Part shown: positions 1 to 9,105 of the stretch, in pieces | How positions within the stretch are numbered: position 1 is the stretch's first letter | How the letters are laid out: each line of letters starts with the position of its first letter | NCBI RefSeq assembly: GCF_009720835.1 | Contig: NZ_WNKZ01000003.1 | Span: 1 to 64,000 of the forward strand | DNA length: 64,000 nt | Direction of reading: 5' to 3' | DNA from: Pseudoduganella buxea | GTDB taxonomy: Bacteria > Pseudomonadota > Gammaproteobacteria > Burkholderiales > Burkholderiaceae_D | The notes under the pieces: generated by a model | Told to the model about the DNA's origin: nothing | Databases searched by the model: none | The model's input: only the letters and a program-made list of their open reading frames with translations | Program-made: the position numbers and the translations under genes

Positions 1-947
1 GCCTTCGCATCGGCATCGGGCGCTGCCGCCCGCTCCGGTTCTTCGCGCGCACGCGCCGGCTCGGGCGGCACGACGGGCGCGGGCGCCGCGGAGCGCGACG
101 GTGCGGAGGTCGCCGTTGCCGCCATAGCAGCCTTATCCGATTCGGCGGGCGCTGCCCGGGCGGGAACCCGTTTTTCGTTCGGTGGCGGCGTCGGCAGGTC
201 CAACCTGTGCAAGCCCAGGCCCATGCTCTTCAACATGGCCGTCAGGCGCTCGAGCTCCGAGGCCTTCGACGCAGGCGCTGGACTCTCCGGTACCGCCGGT
301 GCCTTGGGCGCCGTCTCCTGCATGACCACCTGTGGGCCGGCAGCCTCCGGCATGTGGATCGCGCCGATGGATGCAGTGCCCGACGCATCGTCGTCGGCAT
401 GCGCCGCGGGCGCGGCCGCGCCACGCGCCTGCACCGCCGCCTGCTCCAGCAGCAGCATCGATTGCTGCTCTGTCCAATCCCGCCAGAAAATCACGACCAC
501 GAGAACGATGCAGCTGCCAAGCAGGACGGCTGCAAGCTTGCCGTCACGGCCAGCCGCATACTTGCGCAGCAGGTGCAGCAAGCCACCGCTCTTGCCCGCC
601 TCGAAGGAGCCGGGCGCGGTTCTCCCTCCCCGGGCGGCGGCGGCGTCAGTTGCCGCATCGGCAGACGCATAATCGTCATCGCCTGCCGGTTCGTGGAACG
701 CGTGAGGATGGCTGCCGTGGATCCGCTGGCGGAGAACCTGCGCATCGTAACGCCTGCGTTGCTCCGCATCGGACAGCACGCTGTACGCGAAGTTCAGGCG
801 TGACATCATCGATGCGGCATCCTGGTTGCCGATATTCTTGTCGGGATGGTGTTTTTGCGAGAGTGAACGATAGGCCGCGCGGATCACTTCGGCGGGCGCG
901 TCGCGGGTGACTTTCAGGCACTCGTAAAGGCATTGACTATGCGTCAT
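1..947 (-). CDS. J-domain (DnaJ-like) membrane protein, C-terminus cut by window edge
   Basis: Residues 1-70 form a J domain with the HPD tripeptide that stimulates Hsp70 (in KHHPDKN) followed by an RRRYD end, so it probably works as an Hsp70 co-chaperone. Around residues 137-155 there is one hydrophobic segment (VLLGSCIVLVVVIF) that should anchor it in the inner membrane. After it comes a long Ala/Pro/Glu-rich stretch without recognisable fold, reaching the window edge. No DnaJ zinc-finger region is visible, so this is not canonical DnaJ. The start is the ATG at 947, directly before the J domain. About 315 residues are visible and the stop codon lies outside. The client and partner cannot be told from the sequence. 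Confidence 0.85.
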   Translation of the reverse strand, partial: MTHSQCLYECLKVTRDAPAEVIRAAYRSLSQKHHPDKNIGNQDAASMMSRLNFAYSVLSDAEQRRRYDAQVLRQRIHGSHPHAFHEPAGDDDYASADAATDAAAARGGRTAPGSFEAGKSGGLLHLLRKYAAGRDGKLAAVLLGSCIVLVVVIFWRDWTEQQSMLLLEQAAVQARGAAAPAAHADDDASGTASIGAIHMPEAAGPQVVMQETAPKAPAVPESPAPASKASELERLTAMLKSMGLGLHRLDLPTPPPNEKRVPARAAPAESDKAAMAATATSAPSRSAAPAPVVPPEPARAREEPERAAAPDADAK

Positions 948-1177
948 CGGATCTGACTGTTGCAATAGGTTTCGGGGTATACAGATACCAGCTGTTACCA
1001 GGCTGGGCAGCAAGCCGAAATACTATAATGAATTCATATTGCCAAAACGGAACTTAGCCGTTTGGTCGGCAAAAATGACTCAAAAACAACAAAATCGCGT
1101 CAGAATGGCGCCAAGTCGCCGAAGACCAGGCCGCTCCGGCATCGAAACGGCAGGCGGCGCGGTGGCGCCACCGCGGA

Positions 1178-2518
1178 CTACAGGCGTGCCGTGCTGTTAT
1201 GACTTCCGGCAACCGGCAGGTTCGCCTCGGGTACGACGGGCTCCCTGAGCGCCAGCTCGGTTTTCTTCTCGACGTCGCTGCCCTTGCGGTGCGACAGGTA
1301 ATTGCGGATCGTGACCTGCAACGGCGCCACGACGCGTTCCTGGACGACGATACAGATGATGACCAGCAGAACAAGGTAGACCGGAAACACGGGCACGGAC
1401 TGCTCGATGGTGCGGCTGAGCGCCGCGATGGCGCCGACATTCCATTCGGCGCTGGCCAGGACGGCGCAGCAATACCGTTCGCATACACGGAACAGGGAGA
1501 ACAAGGGGCCGTGCAGCAGGAACAGCGGCAGCGACGCGGCGCCCAGGCGCTCGCCCCAATAGGTAAGCCAGCGATTGGAAGTCGGCGGAATGCAGACGCA
1601 CAGCCAGATCAGCGCCAGGCTGGACGGGTAATACAGCCCGTTCTTGATCATGTGCAAATGGGCGCCTTCATGGCGCAGAACGACGGCAATGGCCACCGTT
1701 GCCACCATCACGGTGACGAGCGAGCCTACCTGCAGCGCGGAGCCGACATTCCGGCTGCGCGCGAAGAGCACGCACAGCACCATGCCGGCGACAAACAGGG
1801 GCAGCCGGATAATGGGATTCCTGTGCAACAGGCCATCCGTGAAAACGTCGGTGCGGTGCAGCGCGTCGGCGATGGCGCCAGGCAGCAGAAACACCACGCC
1901 AAGCAGCACGATGGCAGCTATGGGGGACTTCATCCGGTAAATGCCGGGCGCGATCACGGGAAACACGAGGTAATAGCAGGCCAGGGCCGAGAGCGACCAG
2001 GACGGATAATTGAACGACAGGTAATACGGATTCCACGCATTGAGCAGCAATGCATTCATTGCCAGGGCCAGCAGGAACTCGCCCTGATCCAGCATACGGG
2101 TTGCGGTGCCGCTGACGTCGATGGGAACACTCATGCCGCCACGGTTGTAGATGGCGTAGACGACCGGCACCAGCGACAACAGCAGCCCGGCAATATGCAG
2201 GGGATACAAGGTGGAAAAGCGCGCGATCAGGAAATTGCGCGTGTCGACGCGCTGACCGTTCTTCTTCACCACATAGGCATAGGTCAGCAGGAAGCCCGAC
2301 AGTGCGAAAAACAGGCTGGTCGCCATATTGCCCAGGCCAAGGGCCGCTTCGTACCAGGTACCATCGATAGCCGGGTAATTCTTCAGGGTGTGGAAGAGGA
2401 CGATGTAGATCGCCAGAATGAAGCGCAGCCAGTTCAGCGCCCAGAATCCCTTTTTCCTGGGGACAGCTTTCAGGTCCCCGGGATGGCCGACTCCGGACTC
2501 AATCTTTTCTATTTTCAT
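1178..2518 (-). CDS. Acyltransferase family 3 integral membrane protein
   Basis: This 446-residue protein is hydrophobic throughout, with about ten membrane segments. It begins with the acyltransferase-3 signature: an aromatic and arginine-containing first helix (LNWLRFILAIYIVLFH, supplying the conserved R and H) followed by FALSGFLLTY. Family members transfer acetyl or other acyl groups to sugars of O-antigen, exopolysaccharide or peptidoglycan at the inner membrane. The C-terminal tail after residue 400 is hydrophilic and cytoplasmic-looking. It stands alone: the divergent side is a gap and the next gene downstream, the J-domain protein, starts 230 bp away. The acceptor sugar cannot be predicted. 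Confidence 0.85.
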   Translation of the reverse strand: MKIEKIESGVGHPGDLKAVPRKKGFWALNWLRFILAIYIVLFHTLKNYPAIDGTWYEAALGLGNMATSLFFALSGFLLTYAYVVKKNGQRVDTRNFLIARFSTLYPLHIAGLLLSLVPVVYAIYNRGGMSVPIDVSGTATRMLDQGEFLLALAMNALLLNAWNPYYLSFNYPSWSLSALACYYLVFPVIAPGIYRMKSPIAAIVLLGVVFLLPGAIADALHRTDVFTDGLLHRNPIIRLPLFVAGMVLCVLFARSRNVGSALQVGSLVTVMVATVAIAVVLRHEGAHLHMIKNGLYYPSSLALIWLCVCIPPTSNRWLTYWGERLGAASLPLFLLHGPLFSLFRVCERYCCAVLASAEWNVGAIAALSRTIEQSVPVFPVYLVLLVIICIVVQERVVAPLQVTIRNYLSHRKGSDVEKKTELALREPVVPEANLPVAGSHNSTARL

Positions 2519-2883
2519 GTCACGGCGTTCTGCTTGTTAGAGGGGTTCCCAACGGTGAACCTTTTTCTTTCGACGCACCGCAACAGGGCTGGCTCCCGGA
2601 CCACCGATGCCTTGCCCGTACTCGCGACTTCCCTGAGGCGCAGACCAGGGGATGGCACACGCAATGCATATCAGCCTGCTCAGGGAATTTTGGCGCGCGA
2701 CAACAGCCTGCACGCGGTGTCGGCGTTGGAAGTACGGTGCCAGTCCGGACCGGGACATCGCACGCGGCACCACGAAGCCAGGCACATCAGGGCAAATACT
2801 GCTCAGCGGTGCCAGCACCTACCCTGTCGAGTGCTGAAACTCTTGTAATTATAATACTAAAATTCACCAACCTGCAAGGGGCC
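2519..2883. other. Intergenic gap with no supported gene
   Basis: About 365 bp separate the acyltransferase start from the first recognisable part of the receptor pseudogene. The short reading frames here show no family resemblance. An AT-rich patch at 2845-2865 contains a TATAAT hexamer (2850-2855) on the plus strand that could be the old promoter of the decayed receptor. I see no good -35 partner, so the call is weak. Confidence 0.4.
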
Positions 2884-4430
2884 TGGTCCTGCCCCGCCCG
2901 TTTTGTCTTGCCGTCCCCGCCAAGCGCAGCCCGCGGGCGACCGAACGTAACGACGGTAACGGCGGTGCGGCGCCGACGCTGCGCGTGTTCTACGAACATC
3001 ATGGCGCGACTTTCCGCAACGCCAGCCTGGCGCCACGCGTGAGCCGCACCTGGCCGGCGGCGACACCCTGGCGTGGCAAGGCCTGGTCAACGTGACGGAT
3101 GCGTCGAACCGGGGCAGCGCGGCCGAGACGACCTTGCTGGCCGCACCGAGCCGCCCGCCCTTGTCGCACTGGACATCGACCACCCGGCCCGATGCGCTGC
3201 GCAGCGACCTGGCCTGGATCCGCGCCGTGGCGACAAGCTGTTCGAAAGGACCGGCCGGCGTGCCACGCCGACGCTGGTGCGCAGCGCCCTGTCCAGCGCG
3301 CGCGACGACACCGCCGGCAGCTCCGGCGAGCTGCTGCTCCGCTGCTGCCGGGCTAGGCCTTTGCCGCCGGCTGGGACATGGGCCACACGCGAAGGCGTGG
3401 GACGCGACTGCGGCAAGACACCCTGCCTGTGGCAACGCTGGAGCAGGACTACACGGCCGGCGTCAGGCGCGCCGCAACGTTCGTGCCGGACCAGTGGGAA
3501 TCCGCCCCGGCCTGCAGGCCTACCTGGGCCTGCGTTGGGAAGGCCTTCGCACGGCCACGCACGGGCGCACGCTGGCACGGACCACTACCCGTTCGGGCGT
3601 GCCCAGCCCCGTATTCCAGGCCTTGTGAAAGATACCGGAACGGGGCCAGTGGCGCCTGGCGCTGGCACGCACCTACAAGGCGCCGGCCACGCGCGACCTG
3701 GTGCCGCGCCTCTATACGGTCAACAACGAAAACGGCCCGGCCAATCCCGATCGAAGGCAATCCTGCCTTGCGGCCGGACCTGGCATGGGGCGTCGACGGC
3801 GGCCGGGAGGCCTACTTCGCCGGCATGGGTGTCGTCAGCCTTGGGGGCTACGCGCGCCGCATCGACGACGTTACCGTGAAAAGGCTGTACCGCGACGGCG
3901 CCGCCTGGGTATCGATGCCTTTCAATCAAGGCCGCGCCGCCGCGCGTGGCCTGGAGTTCGACGCGAAGCTGCCGCTCGCCAGCCTGCTGGCAGGCGCCCC
4001 GGCGCTGGACGTGCATGCCGACGCCAGCCGCCATTGGTCGCGCATCGCCGCCGTGCCGGGGCCCGGCAACCGCCTGGACGGACGGCTGCCGCTGGCAGCC
4101 AGCCTGGGCGCCGACTACCGCGGAGGCTCGGCCTGGAGCGGCGGCGTCAATTTCACCTACAGGCCGGCGCCGCCAGCCGCACCAGAGCCATGCTGGCCAC
4201 CGGGGTTAGTCGGGTGCGCACGCTCGACCTGTATTTCGAATGAGGATGGCAGCCCCGCCGGCAAGCTGCGCGTCGCCGTGGCCAACCTGCTGCACCAGCC
4301 GACGCCCCCTTGCGCTCGTACACCGGCGACGACGGCAGCAATGTATGCACCTACGTGCGCAGCACCGTCACACCTGGCACGACGGCATTGCGGGTGCACC
4401 ATGAGGTGCCGCTGGCACGACGCAAGTGGC
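2884..4430 (+). pseudogene. Decayed TonB-dependent receptor (beta-barrel portion)
   Basis: Receptor-like segments run in the right order but in shifting frames: GDTLAWQGLVNVTD near 3060, TPTLVRSALSSARDDTAGSS near 3270, LEQDYTAGVRRAATFVPDQW near 3440-3500, IRPGLQAYLGLRWEGLRTA near 3505-3560, LALARTYKAPATRDLVPRLY near 3660-3715, then NPALRPDLAWGVDGG, RRIDDVTVKRLYRD and FNQGRAAARGLEFDAKLPL in one frame to about 4185, and KLRVAVANLLHQ near 4262. The last pieces (YTGDDGS, TYVRSTVTP, LRVHHE) lie in yet another frame. At least seven frame changes are needed, so it cannot make a receptor. The plug domain and signal peptide are not recognisable. The barrel order matches TonB-dependent outer-membrane receptors. 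The last fragment runs in frame into the GH2 gene, which may once have been its partner. Confidence 0.85.
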
Positions 4431-4489
4431 CTAGTGAGACCCCACGCACCGCAGCTGCAAGCAAAAACCACCTTGGTTATCATGCGGGC

Positions 4490-6265
4490 ATGACCGATAC
4501 CGACCTGCACCCGCGCCCGCAGTGGCGCCGCGCCACCTGGATGAGCCTTGACGGCACGTGGGAATTCGCTTTCGACGATGACGATATCGGCCGCACCGAG
4601 GGCTGGCAGGATGGCCGCGCGCTGCCGCTGGCCATCGACGTGCCCTTTCCCTACCAGGCCGCCCGCTCGGGCCTGGGCACGCGGGACATCCACGAAATCG
4701 TCTGGTACAGCCGCGGCTTCACCGTGCCGCCCGGCTGGGCCGACGAGGACCTGTTGCTGCATTTCGGCGCAGTCGACTATGCAACCGAAGTGTGGATCAA
4801 CGCCCGGCTGGCGGGCCGCAACCGGGGCGGCCATGTGCCGTTCTCGTTCAATATCGCGCCCTTCCTGCGTGAAGGCGAAAACCGCGTCACCCTGCGTGTC
4901 GAGGACCGCCAGGACCCGTGCCAGCCGCGCGGCAAGCAGTCCGCGTCCGGCGTCCCCGTGCGCATCTACTATTACTGCACCACCGGCATATGGCAGACCG
5001 TCTGGCTCGAACCCGTGCCGGCGATGCGGCTCGACGGATTGCGCCTCGCGCAGGCCGCGCCGGACGGCACCCTGGCGCTGGACGTGCACCTGCATGCGCC
5101 GGCCGGCAGCTGGACGGTCGAACTGGACGTGCTGGCCTCCCTTGACGAGGACGCGGCCGTCGTCGCGCGTGCCGCTACGGACGCCGCCCGCGCCAGCGCA
5201 TCGCTGCAGCTGCAGCTGGCCGAGCCCCGCCCCTGGTCCCCCGAGCAGCCGCACCTGTACGGCCTGCGCCTGCGGCTGGTGCGCGACGGCGTGGTGCTCG
5301 ACAGCGTCACGTCATATGCCGGCCTGCGCGACTTTTCCGCGCGCGACGCCCATTTCTACCTGAACGGACGGCGCACCTTCCTCCTCATGGTGCTGGACCA
5401 GGGCTACTGGCCCGATACGCTGCTGGCCGCGCCATCGGACGAGGCCCTGCGCGCCGACGTCGAGTGGATCAGGAAGATGGGCTTCAACGCCGTGCGCAAG
5501 CACCAGAAGATCGAGGCCGAGCGCTGGCTGTACTGGTGCGACCGGCTTGGCCTGCTGGTGTGGGAAGAGATGCCGAACGCGCGCAATTGGTCGCTGGCGG
5601 CGGAAGAGGCGCTGCTGGCCGAGTGGGAACGGGCCGTGGCACGGGACCTGAACCACCCGTCCATCGTGGCCTGGGTGCCGGTGGTGGAAAGCTTCGGCTT
5701 CCCGGCATTGCGGCGCCATCCGGGCCAGCAGGCCTTCCTGGAACGCCTCGCCATGCGCACGCGCCGCATCGACCCGAGCCGCGATATCGTTGACAACGAC
5801 GGCTGGGAGCACACCAACCTGACCGACATCTGCTCGATCCACGACTACTCGCAGCCGGCGGAAAAGCTGGTGGCGCGCTACGCCGACATGCAGCGCACGG
5901 GCCAGCCGCCCGCCAAGGGCTGGTACAAGGACAAGCCCCTGTTCCTGCCCGGCGGCCAGTACCGGGGCCAGCCCGTCGTGCTGAGCGAAGTGGGCGGCTT
6001 CCTGATGCAGCCGGCCGGCCAGCAGCGCGACCGTCTGTTCGATTACTACGGCAATGCCGCCACCACGGAAGACCTGTGGCACCAGTACCGCGACCTGATG
6101 GCCGGCATCGCCAGCCTGACGGCGCTGGCCGGCATCTGCTACACCCAGCTTACCGACGTCGAGCACGAGCAGAACGGCCTGCTCACCTATGGGCGCGAGC
6201 CGAAATTCGACCCGGAGCGGCTGGCGGCGCTGCACCGCGAACTGTTCTTCTCCCGCCCGGACTGA
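4490..6265 (+). CDS. Glycoside hydrolase family 2 protein with a variant acid/base site
   Basis: This 591-residue protein has GH2 architecture: an N-terminal sugar-binding jelly roll (SLDGTWEFAFD, YSRGFTVP, LLLHFGAVDYATEVWING-like), an Ig-like middle, and a TIM barrel from about residue 290. In the barrel, MGFNAVRKHQK, LLVWEEMPN and NHPSIVAW are typical. The catalytic acid/base would be Glu400 and the nucleophile Glu500 (VVLSEVGGF). The residue before Glu400 is Val399, where clan GH-A enzymes almost always have Asn. No signal peptide is seen, so the enzyme is probably cytoplasmic. The start is the ATG at 4490; the open frame extends upstream only because it is fused to receptor pseudogene remnants. 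A beta-galactosidase, glucuronidase or mannosidase cannot be distinguished. Confidence 0.85.
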   Translation: MTDTDLHPRPQWRRATWMSLDGTWEFAFDDDDIGRTEGWQDGRALPLAIDVPFPYQAARSGLGTRDIHEIVWYSRGFTVPPGWADEDLLLHFGAVDYATEVWINARLAGRNRGGHVPFSFNIAPFLREGENRVTLRVEDRQDPCQPRGKQSASGVPVRIYYYCTTGIWQTVWLEPVPAMRLDGLRLAQAAPDGTLALDVHLHAPAGSWTVELDVLASLDEDAAVVARAATDAARASASLQLQLAEPRPWSPEQPHLYGLRLRLVRDGVVLDSVTSYAGLRDFSARDAHFYLNGRRTFLLMVLDQGYWPDTLLAAPSDEALRADVEWIRKMGFNAVRKHQKIEAERWLYWCDRLGLLVWEEMPNARNWSLAAEEALLAEWERAVARDLNHPSIVAWVPVVESFGFPALRRHPGQQAFLERLAMRTRRIDPSRDIVDNDGWEHTNLTDICSIHDYSQPAEKLVARYADMQRTGQPPAKGWYKDKPLFLPGGQYRGQPVVLSEVGGFLMQPAGQQRDRLFDYYGNAATTEDLWHQYRDLMAGIASLTALAGICYTQLTDVEHEQNGLLTYGREPKFDPERLAALHRELFFSRPD

Positions 6266-6328
6266 AGAACCCCGCCGCCGGCAGGTTTATTTCCTTGTTG
6301 CATTTCTTCCAATACAACTGAACAGGAA

Positions 6329-6340
6329 GGAAATATTTCC
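6329..6340. promoter_or_regulatory. 12-bp perfect palindrome upstream of the stressosome operon
   Basis: GGAAATATTTCC is a perfect palindrome 78 bp before the rsbR start, in an AT-rich gap unlike the surrounding coding DNA. It could be an operator or part of the promoter. The role is inferred from position only. Confidence 0.3.
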
Positions 6341-6417
6341 AATCGTTTCATGTCTCCATGCCGTGACCTGCTACACTTGCTTGTTCACAGTAAATTTTTC
6401 TCTTCCATGGAGACCGT

Positions 6418-7284
6418 ATGAGCTTGGCAATGACCGGCCACCTGGCCAAAATCCTCAATGAGAACCAAGAGGCTCTGCTGGAAGGCTGGCTGGGCGGGAT
6501 GATGTCCCGCATGGTGCGCCGCGACAAGGCGGCCGAAGCCGATATCCGCCAGCAGGCTACCCGCTTCATCCCCCTGGTCGTCAAGGCCGTCGAAAAAGGC
6601 CAGACCTATGATTTCGACGCCCCGGCCTGGTCCGAGGTACGCCAGCAACTGAGCGAGATGTCGGCGGCACGAGTGCGCCAGGGCTTCTCGCCGACCGAAA
6701 CGGCCACCTTCATCTTCTCGCTGAAAGAGCCGCTGTTCGCGCTGCTGCGCCAGACCCTGTCGGACGATCCTTCCGCGCTGGCGACGGAAGTGACGGACAC
6801 GGGCGCCCTGTTCGACCGCATGGGTCTGTTCACCGTCGAGGAATACCAGCGCGGCCGCGAGCAGGTCATCATGCGCCAGCAGCAGGAGCTGCTGGAGCTG
6901 TCGACCCCCGTGGTGCAGCTGTGGAAGGACGTGCTGGCCCTGCCGCTGATCGGTACCCTCGACAGCGCGCGCACCCAGGTGGTGATGGAAAACCTGCTGC
7001 AGAAGATCATCGAGACGGGCGCATCGATCGCCATCATCGACATCACCGGTGTGCCCACCGTCGATACGCTGGTGGCGCAGCACTTGCTGAAAACCGTGGC
7101 GGCCGCGCGCCTGATGGGTGCGGACTGCATCATCAGCGGCATCCGCCCACAGATCGCGCAAACCATCGTGCACCTGGGCGTGAACCTGGAAGACGTCATC
7201 ACCAAGGCCACCCTGGCCGATGCATTCCTGATCGCCCTGAAGCGCGTCGGCGCCACCGTCACGCGCGCCGAACAGGCCAACTGA
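6418..7284 (+). CDS. RsbR-type stressosome scaffold protein
   Basis: Of 288 residues, the first 150 resemble the helical RsbRD-type N-terminal sensor domain (ALLEGWLGGMMS, RVRQGFSPTETATFIFSLKEP). Residues 165-285 are a STAS domain (PLIGTLDSARTQ, AIIDITGVPTVDTLVAQHL). By eye Ser183 and Thr217 fall where RsbRA of Bacillus subtilis has its phosphorylated Thr171 and Thr205. It should co-assemble with RsbS into a stressosome and hold the RsbT kinase. The N-terminal domain is neither a globin fold nor a PAS domain, so the signal is unknown. A GGAGA ribosome site lies just before the ATG. It is first in a co-directional run of six genes. Confidence 0.88.
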   Translation: MSLAMTGHLAKILNENQEALLEGWLGGMMSRMVRRDKAAEADIRQQATRFIPLVVKAVEKGQTYDFDAPAWSEVRQQLSEMSAARVRQGFSPTETATFIFSLKEPLFALLRQTLSDDPSALATEVTDTGALFDRMGLFTVEEYQRGREQVIMRQQQELLELSTPVVQLWKDVLALPLIGTLDSARTQVVMENLLQKIIETGASIAIIDITGVPTVDTLVAQHLLKTVAAARLMGADCIISGIRPQIAQTIVHLGVNLEDVITKATLADAFLIALKRVGATVTRAEQAN

Positions 7285-7291
7285 GTCGGCC

Positions 7292-7648
7292 ATGGAGCGT
7301 ATTCCCATTCTGAAGATGGGTGACCTGCTGTTGGTCACCATCCAGGTCGACATGCATGACCGCCTGGCCATGACGTTGCAGGACGACCTGACCGGACGTA
7401 TCGTCAAGGACCGCGCGCGCGGCGTGCTGATCGACATCTCGGCGCTCGACATCGTCGACTCCTTCATCGGCCGCATGATCAGCAACACGGCGGCGATGGC
7501 GCGCGTGCTCGATGCCCGCACGGTGCTGGTCGGCATGCAGCCAGCCGTGGCGATCACGCTGGTCGAGCTGGGCCTGACCTTGCATGGCGTGCGCACCGCG
7601 CTGAACGTGGAAAAAGGCATCGCCCTGCTCCAGCGGCTGGCGGACTAA
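7292..7648 (+). CDS. rsbS: RsbS-type STAS domain stressosome core protein
   Basis: This 118-residue single STAS domain starts 7 bp after rsbR. The phosphorylation loop IDISALDIVDSFIGR is nearly that of Bacillus RsbS, placing the target serine at Ser57. RsbS normally forms the stressosome core and sequesters RsbT; phosphorylation of this serine releases the kinase. The length and the immediate rsbR and rsbT neighbours fit the family exactly. Confidence 0.9.
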   Translation: MERIPILKMGDLLLVTIQVDMHDRLAMTLQDDLTGRIVKDRARGVLIDISALDIVDSFIGRMISNTAAMARVLDARTVLVGMQPAVAITLVELGLTLHGVRTALNVEKGIALLQRLAD

Positions 7649-7669
7649 CCTCATCGAAAGGCGGCTTCC

Positions 7670-8086
7670 TTGAGCAATAACGACGTCGACGCGCTGGTGC
7701 TGCCGATCCGGTCCGACGAGGACGTGGTGCGGCTGCGCCAGGCCGTGCGTGAACTGATGATCGCTGCCGGCTTCAGCTTGATCGACCAGACCAAGATGAT
7801 CACCGCCGCCAGCGAACTGGCGCGCAACACGCTGCGCTACGGCGGCGGCGGCGAGGCGCATATGCTGAAACTCTGGCAGGGCATGCGCCAGGGCGTGTCG
7901 CTGACCTTCATCGACCATGGCCCGGGTATCGAAGACATGGCCAAGGCCCTCACCGACGGCTACACCACCGGCGGCGGCATGGGCCTCGGCCTGTCCGGCG
8001 CCAAACGCCTGGCGGACGAATTCGATATCGTCTCCGCTCCTGGCGAAGGTACAACAGTAAAGATCAGCAAATGGAAACCATTCTAG
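7670..8086 (+). CDS. rsbT: RsbT-type serine kinase / switch protein
   Basis: This 138-residue HATPase_c protein carries an N box (ITAASELARNTLRYGGGG), a G1 box (FIDHGPGIED) and a GGGMGLGLSGAKRL G2 region, and ends in FDIVSAPGEGTTVKISKW, all typical of RsbT. RsbT phosphorylates RsbR and RsbS in the stressosome and then leaves to activate a downstream partner. The start is a TTG at 7670 with GAAAGG about 9 bp before it; no ATG is available near the expected N-terminus. The 3' end overlaps the next gene by 16 bp, suggesting translational coupling. Confidence 0.9.
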   Translation: MSNNDVDALVLPIRSDEDVVRLRQAVRELMIAAGFSLIDQTKMITAASELARNTLRYGGGGEAHMLKLWQGMRQGVSLTFIDHGPGIEDMAKALTDGYTTGGGMGLGLSGAKRLADEFDIVSAPGEGTTVKISKWKPF

Positions 8087-9105
8087 CCGCGCAGGGCCGG
8101 CAGACCTGTCACCCGGTGGCGGACACGAGCCAGATCGGCGCCGCGCGCCGGGCCGCGGCCGACCTGTGCGTGCGCCTGGGCTTCGGCGAGACCGAGGCCG
8201 GCAAGGTGGCCATCGCCGTCAGCGAAGCCGCCACCAATATCCTGAAGCACGCGCAGCACGGCGAAATCCTGCTGCGCCCCCTGCACTCGGGGGCGGCACG
8301 GGGCATCGAAATCATCGCGCTGGACCGGGGCCCGGGCATCACCAGCCTGCCGGCCAGCATGGCCGACGGCACCTCCACGGCCGGGAGCTACGGTGTCGGC
8401 ATGGGCGCGATGCGGCGCCTGGCCTGCGAATTCGATATCTACAGCGCGCCCGGCAAGGGCACGGCGGTGATGATGGCGCTGTGGCAGCGCAGCAGCGAAA
8501 GATTGCTCGATGCGCTGCTGCACGGCGCCGTGTGCCTGCCGATGCGCGGCGAGGATATCCCCGGCGACAGCTGGGCTTTGGCCGTGGACGCCACCGGCGC
8601 CACCGTGCTGGTGGCCGACGGCCTGGGTCATGGCCCGCTGGCGGCCGAGGCATCGGAGCTGGCCTGCGTCGTCACGATGGCCAAGCCGGAACAGACCGTC
8701 GCGGTGCTGCTGGAAGATGCCCACGCCGCCCTGCGCGCCACCCGCGGCGCCGCCGCGGCGGCCGTGCGCATCGACATGCTGCGCGATGAGCTGCGTTTCG
8801 CCGGCATCGGCAATATCAGCGCCCACCTGTTCGCCGGCGGCGAGCGGCGCCAGCTGGTGTCGCACAACGGCATCGTCGGCAGCAATATGCGCAAGGTGCA
8901 GGAATTTCCGTCCACGTGGGCGCGCGACGGCCTGCTGGTGCTGCATTCGGACGGCCTGACGGCGCGCTGGGACCTGAACGACTACTATGGCCTCGCGGCC
9001 TGTCATCCGGCCGTCGTTGCCGCCGTGCTGTACCGCGACTTCACGCGCGGCCGCGACGACGTCACGGTGCTGGTGCTGCGTGACCGGCGGGGCTGGATCC
9101 AATGA
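8071..9105 (+). CDS. RsbT-like ATPase fused to an RsbX/SpoIIE-like PP2C phosphatase
   Basis: Residues 1-135 are a second HATPase_c domain of the RsbT/RsbW type (KVAIAVSEAATNILKHA, LDRGPGITS, YGVGMGAMRRLACEFDIYSAPGKG). Residues 150-344 look like the PP2C-type phosphatase of RsbX and SpoIIE (VADGLGHGPLAAEAS, GIGNISAHLF, LVLHSDGLTARWDL, DDVTVLVLR), with Asp residues in metal-ligand positions. In Bacillus, RsbX dephosphorylates RsbR and RsbS to reset the stressosome. Here reset phosphatase and a kinase-like domain share one chain. The gene overlaps rsbT by 16 bp and the following kinase gene by 4 bp. Confidence 0.85.
   Translation: METILAAQGRQTCHPVADTSQIGAARRAAADLCVRLGFGETEAGKVAIAVSEAATNILKHAQHGEILLRPLHSGAARGIEIIALDRGPGITSLPASMADGTSTAGSYGVGMGAMRRLACEFDIYSAPGKGTAVMMALWQRSSERLLDALLHGAVCLPMRGEDIPGDSWALAVDATGATVLVADGLGHGPLAAEASELACVVTMAKPEQTVAVLLEDAHAALRATRGAAAAAVRIDMLRDELRFAGIGNISAHLFAGGERRQLVSHNGIVGSNMRKVQEFPSTWARDGLLVLHSDGLTARWDLNDYYGLAACHPAVVAAVLYRDFTRGRDDVTVLVLRDRRGWIQ

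Noticed and set aside
1015..1030. TACTATAAT hexamer region as a promoter
   Set aside because: No gene starts downstream on the plus strand, and no matching -35 box was found for the minus-strand J-domain gene.
2537..2818. 93-codon open frame on the minus strand in the gap before the receptor pseudogene
   Set aside because: No recognisable motif, and no good ribosome site; kept as non-coding.
1199..2848. 549-codon open frame on the plus strand
   Set aside because: Antisense to the acyltransferase; Gln/Asp/Arg-rich shadow without motifs.
4310..4489. N-terminal extension of the GH2 gene
   Set aside because: These codons are remnants of the receptor barrel end; GH2 similarity begins just after the ATG at 4490.
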